In this document: positions 1-5,912 of the stretch, one piece after another
Position numbering within the stretch: the first letter of the stretch is position 1
Layout of the letters: every line of letters begins with the position of its first letter
Source of the DNA: Roseimaritima sp.
Lineage (GTDB): Bacteria > Planctomycetota > Planctomycetia > Pirellulales > Pirellulaceae
NCBI GenBank assembly: GCA_007124075.1
Contig: SLFV01000132.1
Coordinates: 1 to 11,324 of the forward strand
Length of the DNA: 11,324 bases
Reading direction: 5' to 3'
Notes under the pieces: model-generated
The model's input: the letters and a program-made list of their open reading frames with translations, nothing else
The model's database searches: none
Told to the model about the DNA's origin: nothing
Made by a program: the position numbers and the translations under genes

Positions 1-58
1 ATTACTTAGGCTTCCGCGATGAATAGAAACAAGCGAACGAATCTCCCTCCACGCCCCA

Positions 59-1207
59 TTACTTTTCCGTTGCCGCTCCCAAAGCGATTACCACACCGGC
101 GTTATTGGCCAGAATCAAACGTTGATCAGCCACGATGGGGGACGCAACGAAACTGCCACGGAATTCCTGCTGGCTGCGGATTTCGCCATTCTTGACGTCC
201 ATTCGGTACAAACGACCATCGGTGGCGGCGATCCAGACGTCGTCCCCCGCAATCACCGGTGACGCTTCCGCGAAACGACGCAGCGGGGTAGACCATAGCA
301 GTTTTCCGGTCCGCGGGTCAAAGCCGCGAACTTGACGAAATTGACTTGACGCAACCACCGCGTCCGCAGTCACCGCTGGGCTGCTGCGGTATTCCTGCCG
401 CCGATCAGGATCGTTGAACTCCCAGACTCGTCTGTTGGACTTCCAATCAAACGCCAACACTAACCCGCCGTGCGTTGTCAAGAAAGCGAGGTTTTCCCGC
501 ACTGCGGGGGTGCTGAGTGTTGGTCCATCCAACGGCAACGGTTCGCCGGAGGCCTGCCCCGACTTTAGGTCGACGCGATGCAACTGTCCGTCGCACCCAC
601 CCAAAAATGTTAAATCCCCCGCGATGGTGGGGCTGCACTGGATTTGGTCGCTCGTTTCGTACTTCCAAATCAACTTTCCATCGGCGATCCGGCAGCAATA
701 CAGGTTGCCATCCTGGGAGGGAATCAGCACGTTTTCGCCAAAAAAAGCGGGACCTCCGCTGATCTCCGCGTTGGTTTCCAACGTCCAACGTTGTTCGCCG
801 TCAGCGAAATCAAAGGCATAGACCATGCCGTTGTAGTCGCCAGCGATCACGGTATCCCCCGCTACGGCAACGGCTGAAACAAAACCTCCATCGATCTTTT
901 GCCTCCAAATCGATTTTCCCGAATCCAGTTCCACCGCGTGCAGTGTGCCCTCGACGTCACCAACGAACAGACGTCCACGGCTGACCGCAGGCGAACCCTC
1001 AATCGGCTCGCCCGCTTCATACCGCCAGTGTTCCACCAGAAGATCGGGCAATTTCTGCGGTACCGCCCCAGTGCCCAAAGGGTTGCCGCGTTCGGTCGGC
1101 CAATCTAGCTGCTGGCCAGCGATTGGCAAACCTGCAGCATGGACAACGAACAAAAGGCACCCAACACTTAATTCCCGAACGGTACTCGATAGATAAAGGC
1201 TATTCAT
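59..1207 (-). CDS. Secreted PQQ-repeat beta-propeller protein (BamB-like fold)
   Basis: The 382-residue product starts with a probable signal peptide (hydrophobic residues about 14-30, GCLLFVVHAAGLPIA) and then consists of repeated propeller blades of the PQQ/WD40-like type. Each blade shows the family pattern: SPAV or a similar strand, a G-D-x-x-G turn (GDVEGTLHAVELDSGK, GDYNGMVYAFDFADGE, SQDGNLYCCRIADGK, GCDGQLHRVDLKSG, ATDGRLYRMDVKNGE) and a closing W. About seven blades are visible between residues 60 and 378. Such proteins act in the periplasm or at the envelope, as BamB-like scaffolds or as parts of PQQ-type enzymes. No catalytic residues can be assigned, so the specific role is unknown. 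I chose the ATG at 1207 because the signal peptide begins there. A longer frame to 1342 would translate through the hairpin repeat at 1280-1335. No clear Shine-Dalgarno precedes 1207. It is transcribed away from the small gene at 1657. Confidence 0.85.
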   Translation of the reverse strand: MNSLYLSSTVRELSVGCLLFVVHAAGLPIAGQQLDWPTERGNPLGTGAVPQKLPDLLVEHWRYEAGEPIEGSPAVSRGRLFVGDVEGTLHAVELDSGKSIWRQKIDGGFVSAVAVAGDTVIAGDYNGMVYAFDFADGEQRWTLETNAEISGGPAFFGENVLIPSQDGNLYCCRIADGKLIWKYETSDQIQCSPTIAGDLTFLGGCDGQLHRVDLKSGQASGEPLPLDGPTLSTPAVRENLAFLTTHGGLVLAFDWKSNRRVWEFNDPDRRQEYRSSPAVTADAVVASSQFRQVRGFDPRTGKLLWSTPLRRFAEASPVIAGDDVWIAATDGRLYRMDVKNGEIRSQQEFRGSFVASPIVADQRLILANNAGVVIALGAATEK

Positions 1208-1656
1208 GGTGCAGATCTGTTTTGAGTTGAGACTCGCTTCAATTTTATCACTAGTGGTTTGGCGACATTCAATTTTGGGGTAGTGGGATCCGCCAGACTT
1301 CCTATCGCTTGGGGAATTCTGACGAATCCCACTACGGCCCATCCCTACGTTTTACCGTTGACAAACCACTGGACACAATTCAACTCTGATAATCGTACCC
1401 TGAGACTACCATACCTTGTGCAAAAGTGCGAGCAACGGAAGTGCGCACCTCCCCTTTCGGGCAGGTCCCTGCCACCACATCCCGTGTCGCTTAGAGACGG
1501 TTTGGTACGAATCCAATCGTTCTTGAAAAAAATTTCAGAATTGTGTTAAAGCGTAACGATTATATCGACGATCCACACTTTACAGCGGTTTTTCCGATTT
1601 ATCTGGTTTTTCGATTCATGCCGGATATCGCCGCATAACCTCCCCGCAAATAACGG
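1208..1656. other. 449-base divergent intergenic region with a hairpin repeat
   Basis: No convincing gene lies between the two divergent starts. The region holds one copy of the dispersed hairpin repeat (1251-1337) and a small GC-rich hairpin near 1460-1473. A TATAAT hexamer lies on the minus strand at 1564-1559, but no good -35 sits at the right distance, so no promoter is claimed. Promoters for both flanking genes must lie here or further upstream. An open frame of 96 codons on the plus strand (1259-1549) runs through the repeat, resembles no known protein and is not accepted as a gene. Confidence 0.6.
1251..1337. repeat. Dispersed intergenic hairpin repeat, copy 1
   Basis: Starts with CTAGTGGT. 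At its core is an imperfect inverted repeat with arms 1280-1302 and 1313-1335, where 20 of 23 positions pair around a 10-base loop. The left arm begins GTAGTGGGAT and the right arm ends ATCCCACTAC. Aligned without gaps, its first 70 bases match copy 2 (from 2193) at 50 positions, including the initial CTAGTGGT and the arm segment TAGTGGGA..CGCCAGA. Sharing sequence outside the stem shows that the two are members of a repeat family, not chance hairpins. It lies 43 bases upstream of the propeller gene start. Confidence 0.8.
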
Positions 1657-2196
1657 ATGTTCAAAACAATGAATGCGCCACGCTGGATCTATCGGACTTT
1701 GGTTGTCCTGGCATTGTTTGGGATAACTTTCCCGCAGATTGTACAGGCCGGGCAGCGCGGCAACGCTACCCCAACCGCGCCACGAATGCTGGAAGGGGGA
1801 CGCGTGCAACTTCAGGACGGCGGCGTGCTGCAGGGGGCCTTGGTGGATGCCAACGGACGCGGCGTGGAAGGGGCACCGGTGGTGTTGGTCAAAAAGCGCC
1901 AGGTCGTCGGCAAGGGAGCGACGGATGCTGAAGGACGGTTCCGATTCAAGGATTTGACCAGTGGCACCTACCTGGTGGCGACGCATGATGGGGTCTACCG
2001 CTACCAACTGTTGCAGTCACCCGAACCCAATGCGGCATTGCTTCAGGGTGCGATCATCAAAGTCGATCCGGAGATCGCACGCGGACAGATGTTTGGCGGT
2101 ATGACCATGGGGTTGATCGCGACCCTGGCGATCGCCGGGATCGTTGCGGGCATTATCATTGCCACCGACAACGGCAACAAGAAAACAGCTAGCTAG
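1657..2196 (+). CDS. Secreted carboxypeptidase-regulatory-like domain protein with C-terminal membrane helix
   Basis: A 179-residue protein with three visible parts. First is an N-terminal signal peptide (hydrophobic core about residues 14-29, probable cut after VQA at 31). Second is a beta-sandwich segment (about 50-115) with the G-x-L-x-x-A-x-G-x-P-V-x-L and DAEGRFRFKDLTSGTYLV patterns of the CarboxypepD_reg/transthyretin-like fold. Third is a glycine/alanine/isoleucine-rich transmembrane helix (about 149-169) followed by a short charged tail. It probably sits in the envelope with its small domain outside the cytoplasm. The fold binds or stabilises but is not an enzyme, so the role is unknown. 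The start could be ATG 1657 or ATG 1669, and neither has a clear Shine-Dalgarno. The TAG stop lies inside copy 2 of the hairpin repeat. Confidence 0.75.
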   Translation: MFKTMNAPRWIYRTLVVLALFGITFPQIVQAGQRGNATPTAPRMLEGGRVQLQDGGVLQGALVDANGRGVEGAPVVLVKKRQVVGKGATDAEGRFRFKDLTSGTYLVATHDGVYRYQLLQSPEPNAALLQGAIIKVDPEIARGQMFGGMTMGLIATLAIAGIVAGIIIATDNGNKKTAS

Positions 2197-2269
2197 TGGT
2201 CTGTTACAACGTAATTTCAGGTTAGTGGGACTCGCCAGAATTCCTTTCGCTCGGCGAATTTCACTGCGG
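2193..2269. repeat. Dispersed intergenic hairpin repeat, copy 2 (shortened)
   Basis: Begins CTAGTGGT, with the TAG at 2194-2196 serving as the stop codon of the upstream plus-strand gene. It follows copy 1 without gaps for about 65 bases. Its right arm is shorter than that of copy 1, because the segment between GAATT and the final CACT is missing. A shorter stem remains: AGTGGGACTCGCC (2224-2236) against GGCGAATTTCACT (2253-2265), with 10 of 13 positions pairing. It sits between convergent genes and could affect mRNA 3' ends, but the conserved outer sequence suggests it is chiefly a mobile or dispersed repeat. Confidence 0.7.
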
Positions 2270-2299
2270 ACCAAGACTCACTTTGGGTCGTCCCAGTCC

Positions 2300-2330
2300 A
2301 CAGGTCTGTTGGAGGGGCGATGAGACCTGT
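2300..2330. other. Perfect 8-bp hairpin between convergent genes
   Basis: ACAGGTCT at 2300-2307 pairs exactly with AGACCTGT at 2323-2330 around a 15-base loop. It lies between the end of the plus-strand small gene and the end of the minus-strand methyltransferase gene, where a bidirectional terminator would be expected. There is no run of T on either side, so a classical intrinsic terminator is not demonstrated. Confidence 0.35.
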
Positions 2331-2339
2331 CCGGTTTGT

Positions 2340-2385
2340 GAATGGCACGGTAAGTCACCGCCGAATGGCACGGTAAGTCACCGCC
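2340..2385. repeat. Perfect 23-bp tandem duplication over the methyltransferase stop codon
   Basis: Two identical, directly adjacent 23-base units (2340-2362 and 2363-2385) begin GAATGGCACGG and end TCACCGCC. The TGA stop of the methyltransferase gene (2380-2378, minus strand) lies in the second unit, and the first unit carries an identical but unused copy. The duplication therefore created extra 3' sequence without changing the protein. Exact identity points to a recent event. Confidence 0.9.
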
Positions 2386-3301
2386 GGATATCGGCCTGGT
2401 TTTCAACCGCCAGCGACGCCAGTACCTGACGTACCACTCCGATCGAAAGGCTGTTACCCAGCATTTTCCAACGCTGCCGATGGGTGTACCGCGATGGCCA
2501 AGCAAACGCGTCGCGGTAGCCAAGCAAACGCTGGACTTCGCGGTGGGAAAACCGTCGCAGCCTCCCAGCGACGGCCAGATACGAGCCAGCTTGCTTGATC
2601 GATTTACCGTACCCGGCTGTGAAACAGCTGGTAGGCCGGTCGGTGCCATGTGGTGACACGATGTCCAAGCCGGGGGCAAATTTCTGTTGTAAGCCAGGGT
2701 CCAAAAACAGGTCGGCTGCGTGATCGCGGTCCAGATAACGTGCCAAGGGAATCGCGGCGGGTCGCGGCGGCGGAACAATCGTTGGCGGTTTGCAGGTCGA
2801 TCGCCATGCGGTCAAGTAAAAGCGCTGTCGCCGGTTCGGGATGCCCCATTGCGTAGGACAGAGGGTCTGCTGGTTGGTCTGGTAGCCTGCGGCGTCCAGG
2901 CTGGAGAGCAAACGAGAGCAATCATCGGATTGTTCGAAGGCTGGCACATTTTCCAACGCGATTCGGCAAGGCAACCAATCGGGCCGCGCAGCGACCATAC
3001 GAATGACCTGCAACAACGCGTCACGGCGCGCATCATCCGGGGCCTGGCGACCGCGGGCACAATAGGGCTGACACGGCGGGGACAGCCACCACGTATCGGC
3101 TGTCCAACCCGCAATCCGGGTCCGCCAACTGGCTGCCGATTCGATTGTGGCAATCGTGGGACGCAGGGGATGGTTGGCCGCGTAAACCAACGCGGCTTGG
3201 CGATCGATATCGACCGCCTGGACCACTCGCCCCAACGAAGGTTGCCCCCAAACCGCCTCCGCAACCCCGCCAATTCCGCAAAACAATTCTAAGATTCGCA
3301 A
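2378..3301 (-). CDS. Dnmt2/TRDMT1-like C5-cytosine methyltransferase (probable tRNA C38 methyltransferase)
   Basis: A 307-residue SAM-dependent cytosine-5 methyltransferase with all main motifs in order. Motif I is ILELFCGIGG (3-12), followed by AVDID (29-33). Motif IV is SPPCQPY with catalytic Cys77, and motif VI is ENV with Glu117. Motif VIII is QWGIPNRRQRFYL with Arg158 and Arg160. A CFT triplet (226-228) sits in CFTAGYGKSIKQAGSYL, then motif IX RRFSHREVQRLLGY (249-262) and motif X MLGNSLSIGVV (280-290). The CFT..YG.....GS pattern and the GRQ after motif IV are hallmarks of Dnmt2, which methylates cytosine 38 of certain tRNAs. DNA methyltransferases of restriction systems lack them. No restriction gene is adjacent. 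The start is TTG at 3301, the last possible start before motif I, with GGAGG 12 bases upstream. It lies 102 bases after the isomerase-like gene on the same strand. A DNA target cannot be excluded. Confidence 0.85.
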   Translation of the reverse strand: MRILELFCGIGGVAEAVWGQPSLGRVVQAVDIDRQAALVYAANHPLRPTIATIESAASWRTRIAGWTADTWWLSPPCQPYCARGRQAPDDARRDALLQVIRMVAARPDWLPCRIALENVPAFEQSDDCSRLLSSLDAAGYQTNQQTLCPTQWGIPNRRQRFYLTAWRSTCKPPTIVPPPRPAAIPLARYLDRDHAADLFLDPGLQQKFAPGLDIVSPHGTDRPTSCFTAGYGKSIKQAGSYLAVAGRLRRFSHREVQRLLGYRDAFAWPSRYTHRQRWKMLGNSLSIGVVRQVLASLAVENQADIRR

Positions 3302-3361
3302 AACGCTCGCCCACCTCCAGAAACCGCAGTGGAAGGTCGTTGCAATCTGTTGCCACGGGTA

Positions 3362-3370
3362 CCCCCCCCC
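3362..3370. repeat. Nine-base C homopolymer (G run on the coding strand)
   Basis: A run of nine C on the plus strand, read as nine G on the transcribed minus strand. It lies in the 102-base gap between the isomerase-like gene and the TTG start of the methyltransferase, about 60 bases upstream of that start. It is outside both coding regions as annotated, so slippage there would change the leader, not a protein. Confidence 0.85.
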
Positions 3371-3403
3371 GATCGCGCGTCTTCCTACGGGAACAATAGG
3401 CCG

Positions 3404-4357
3404 TCACTCCGCTGGCAAAACCTCTCGAATCTTGGCCAATCCTGTTTTTGCGACCGCCAATGCGTCTTGTTGCCAATAGGTCGGGTTGAACAGTTCCAGA
3501 GAAAAGTACCCTTCGAAACCGTTGGCGACCAATTGTTGGATGATTTGCGTCAGCGGACAGATGCCATCTCCGGGATAAACCCGATCTTTATCGGCGATCG
3601 ATTCCCGCGGCGGTTGGGCGGGATAATCGTTAATGTGAAAGACATGCATCTGTCGTGCCTCCAACGCGCCCAAGCCTGCAAAGTCCGATCCGCCCTTGAA
3701 GATATGATAGAAATCCAACAGATAACAAGCATCGGGATGCCCTGCCTCTGCGACCACGTAAGCCACCTCGCCCAAACGCGACAACGTAGGCGAAAATCCC
3801 CATAATTCTAATTGCGGCACAACCCCCGTATTCTCACCCCGTAGCAGCAGATCGTGATACCGCTGAGCAATCACCGACAGCGGGGGCGATTGGTCCTCCG
3901 GACGATGGGAACCAATCGGCGGTGCCGCCAGCCGCTTTCCGCCGATCCGCGCGATCAATTCCATATCCGACACCGCTTCATTCAGGCCTGCAGCGCGAAC
4001 CTGCGGGTCGTCGACGATCCACCGCGCAAACCCGATTGAACTTTCAACCGTCAAGCCGGCGTCTTCGATCTGTTTTCGCAAGTCGGTCAAACTGCCACCC
4101 TGGTCGACGTACTGACGCAGATCCCGAATCCAGGGTTCAATCGCATCATAGCCCGCCTCCGCAGCGACACGAACCTGTTCGGGAAGCGTAAGCTGTTGTC
4201 CTCGGATCGTGCTGGTATTCAGCGCGATCCGCACGCGCGATTGGGCACCTTGCGGATTCGGTGCAACCTCGGGCGGGCCGGCGACCGCGGTGCCAGCGGC
4301 CACAGCCGTCGCGGCCATTGCAGCACTTGATGAGGTCAAAAAGGTACGGCGTTTCAT
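3404..4357 (-). CDS. Tat-exported TIM-barrel sugar isomerase/epimerase-like protein (AP-endonuclease-2 superfamily)
   Basis: A 317-residue protein starting with a twin-arginine signal (KRRTFLTSS, then an alanine-rich hydrophobic stretch to about residue 26), as is common for this family in planctomycetes. The body (about 42-313) is a xylose-isomerase-like TIM barrel. Likely metal ligands occur in family positions: Glu184 in LELWG, Asp215 and His218 in LLDFYHIFKGG, His241 in HVFHINDYP and Glu288 in SLELFN. These match the Glu-Asp-His-Glu set of sugar epimerases and hydroxypyruvate isomerases. The substrate is not determined and may be an oxidised or rare sugar. The ATG at 4357 follows GAGGA with good spacing. 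It lies 65 bases downstream of the DUF1080 gene on the same strand, suggesting co-transcription and a shared role in periplasmic carbohydrate breakdown. Confidence 0.85.
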   Translation of the reverse strand: MKRRTFLTSSSAAMAATAVAAGTAVAGPPEVAPNPQGAQSRVRIALNTSTIRGQQLTLPEQVRVAAEAGYDAIEPWIRDLRQYVDQGGSLTDLRKQIEDAGLTVESSIGFARWIVDDPQVRAAGLNEAVSDMELIARIGGKRLAAPPIGSHRPEDQSPPLSVIAQRYHDLLLRGENTGVVPQLELWGFSPTLSRLGEVAYVVAEAGHPDACYLLDFYHIFKGGSDFAGLGALEARQMHVFHINDYPAQPPRESIADKDRVYPGDGICPLTQIIQQLVANGFEGYFSLELFNPTYWQQDALAVAKTGLAKIREVLPAE

Positions 4358-4422
4358 CGGGATTCCTCAGAAGCGAAGCGGGCGAGACGAATACAACGAC
4401 GGGCGGTCGTTTCGACGGCCGG

Positions 4423-5649
4423 TCAATCAAGCCGACGCAGCCAAATGTTACGGAAACGTACCTGGCTGCCACCATCCTCCAGGAACAGCGGGCGGGCCGG
4501 CGGACCGGCTGTATACTCGGGCAGCTCCCGATACACGGTCGCCCCGGCCAGCTTGCGACGATGATGGACCAGCAAACCGTTATGCAGCACGGTGACGTCC
4601 GCCGGTTGTTGCAGATTACCGTCCAAATCAAACAGAGGGGCTGTGAAGAAAATGTCAAACGACTGCCAATTCCCTGGCGGCAGCGACGCATTCAGATCGG
4701 GCGGATACTGACCAAAGATCGCGGCGGCTTGACCGTCCGCATAAGTCCGGTTGTTGTAAGAATCCAAAATCTGAATCTTGTACTGCCCCATCAGAACCAC
4801 GCCGCTGTTGCCGCGCCCCTGACTGGCACCTGTTACATCCTCCGGGATCATCCATTCGACATGCAATTGGCAACTGCCGTAACTATCCAGCGAGCGCAGG
4901 CTGCCGGTTTGGGGAACCACCTCCAAATACCCCGGCCCGGTTTTCCACTGAGGGGCTCGCAAGTCACCACCTCCTCCGGGGCCCTGGTGAGCCCACATGT
5001 TCAGATCGGGCGCGTCCTGACCTGCCGACAGCAAGACGGTCGCATCACTGGGAGCGGGTACGGGGGCAGACAGATAATGCTGACGATCCAAACCGACAAC
5101 AGGGGGCCGTGGCCGCAGGATGTCGTGAACTCGCCACGGTTGCCCGGGCAACATCGGGGTGTCGCTGTAACCGACAACGGGTAATCGTACCGGTTCCTCC
5201 GGTTTCACCTTTGCAGGCGGCTCGGGTTTGGGCTCGTCTGCCGGTTTGTCCCCCTTGGATTCCATTTCGGATTTATCGCCACCGACGGGTTTCTCCTTCG
5301 ATTCGGACTTCTCCGCTGTCTGCTCCCTTGACGGTTCGTCTTTCGGCTTGTCTTCCTTAGGCTTGTCTTCCTTAGGCTTATCCTCTTTGGGCTTGTCCTC
5401 CTCAGACTTTTGGTCCTTGGCTGGGGCCTCGGCAGATTTTTCCTCTTGCGGCTTTTCTGCTTCTGCTTTGTTATCTGCCGTCGGATCCTTTGCGGGCGCA
5501 TCATCCGCCGCTTCCGCGGGCGGTTGGGACGCGGGGTCTACGTCCGCGGCGGCCGTATCGTCAGCAACCGCCACCGGATCGGGTGACAAAATCAGGCCGC
5601 TGAAACAACTGCACAGCAGCACAAATCCAAATAACCGAAACACGCGCAT
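4423..5649 (-). CDS. Secreted DUF1080 (3-keto-disaccharide hydrolase family) protein with charged linker
   Basis: The product is 408 residues. After a hydrophobic export signal (about 5-22; Cys13 and Cys15 are near, but no standard lipobox is seen) comes a low-complexity Lys/Glu/Asp/Pro/Ala linker (about 31-152). It contains four five-residue units of the KPKED kind. The folded domain (about 200-408) shows DUF1080 hallmarks: LHVEWMIPED, a G-N-S-G-V segment followed by Y-K-I-Q-I-L-D-S-Y, WQSFDIFFTAP, VTVLHNGLLV and the ending VRFRNIWLRRLD. Members of this family cleave 3-keto-glycosides or bind carbohydrate in a concanavalin-like fold. The actual substrate is unknown. I chose ATG 5649 because GGAAG stands eight bases upstream and the signal peptide starts there. 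An ATG at 5664 would add five residues but has no ribosome-binding site. Confidence 0.85.
   Translation of the reverse strand: MRVFRLFGFVLLCSCFSGLILSPDPVAVADDTAAADVDPASQPPAEAADDAPAKDPTADNKAEAEKPQEEKSAEAPAKDQKSEEDKPKEDKPKEDKPKEDKPKDEPSREQTAEKSESKEKPVGGDKSEMESKGDKPADEPKPEPPAKVKPEEPVRLPVVGYSDTPMLPGQPWRVHDILRPRPPVVGLDRQHYLSAPVPAPSDATVLLSAGQDAPDLNMWAHQGPGGGGDLRAPQWKTGPGYLEVVPQTGSLRSLDSYGSCQLHVEWMIPEDVTGASQGRGNSGVVLMGQYKIQILDSYNNRTYADGQAAAIFGQYPPDLNASLPPGNWQSFDIFFTAPLFDLDGNLQQPADVTVLHNGLLVHHRRKLAGATVYRELPEYTAGPPARPLFLEDGGSQVRFRNIWLRRLD
5345..5404 (-). repeat. Four 15-bp tandem units encoding a KPKED-type linker
   Basis: Four consecutive 15-base units (5345-5359, 5360-5374, 5375-5389, 5390-5404). 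The first two are identical (GGCTTGTCTTCCTTA) and the others differ at a few positions. They encode five-residue repeats of the Lys-Pro-Lys-Glu-Asp type in the secreted DUF1080 protein. The unit is a multiple of three, so copy-number changes would lengthen or shorten the linker without breaking the frame. Confidence 0.9.
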
Positions 5650-5728
5650 GATGCTATCTTCCATTGTCAGGCAGGCAAAAAATCAATCCCATAAGCACGA
5701 TTCGGAAATAAGGTCGCCCTGGAGATTG

Positions 5729-5767
5729 CTCCCCCACCGCACAGCGAACAACACGGGGTGTGGGGAG
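5729..5767. other. GC-rich hairpin in the gap between two minus-strand gene groups
   Basis: Positions 5729-5738 pair with 5757-5767 to form a ten-base-pair stem, CTCCCC.CACC against GGTG.GGGGAG, with one bulged base (5761) and an 18-base loop. It lies in the 263-base gap between the end of the M50/HlyD gene (5913) and the start of the DUF1080 gene (5649). It could help end the upstream operon transcript. No T run follows on the minus strand, so it is not a standard terminator. Apart from this hairpin and one doubtful 55-codon frame, I see nothing in the gap. Confidence 0.35.
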
Positions 5768-5912
5768 ATCCAAAGCGGTGCGGGCCGCGCTCAAGGCGAA
5801 ATCAGTTCCGAAGCGTTTCACGAAGTGGACAGGAACCCCATTTTACTTCGAATCCTGTCGATGGGTAACTTTGCGGACAAGGCAAAATTTTCGCCCGCCG
5901 GTCGAAGAAAGC

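Noticed and set aside
1208..1342. 45-residue N-terminal extension of the propeller protein
   Set aside because: It would translate the intergenic hairpin repeat and would place the signal peptide internally. The ATG at 1207 is better.
1259..1549. Plus-strand open frame of 96 codons in the divergent intergenic region
   Set aside because: It runs straight through the hairpin repeat, has no Shine-Dalgarno and shows no domain or natural-looking protein composition.
1559..1564. Minus-strand TATAAT as a promoter of the propeller gene
   Set aside because: It lies about 350 bases from the start and has no acceptable -35 at 16-18 bases, so it may be a chance match.
2720..3292. Plus-strand 190-codon frame opposite the methyltransferase
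   Set aside because: It is antisense to a gene with all C5-methyltransferase motifs and has no domain features of its own.
2378..3301. Restriction-modification system
   Set aside because: A methyltransferase is present, but no endonuclease, specificity or Vsr-type gene lies beside it, and the motifs favour the Dnmt2 tRNA family.
3033..3476. Minus-strand 147-codon frame reading RFLEVGERFANLRI just before the methyltransferase motif I
   Set aside because: It looked like a frameshifted N-terminus of the methyltransferase. The TTG frame already begins at motif I, as expected for Dnmt2, and this frame becomes low-quality shadow sequence further on.
5654..5821. Minus-strand 55-codon frame with a GTG start (VKRFGTDFALSAARTAL...) ending five bases before the DUF1080 ATG
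   Set aside because: The start has no good ribosome-binding site and I recognise no family. It could be a leader peptide or gene remnant, but nothing in the sequence establishes this.
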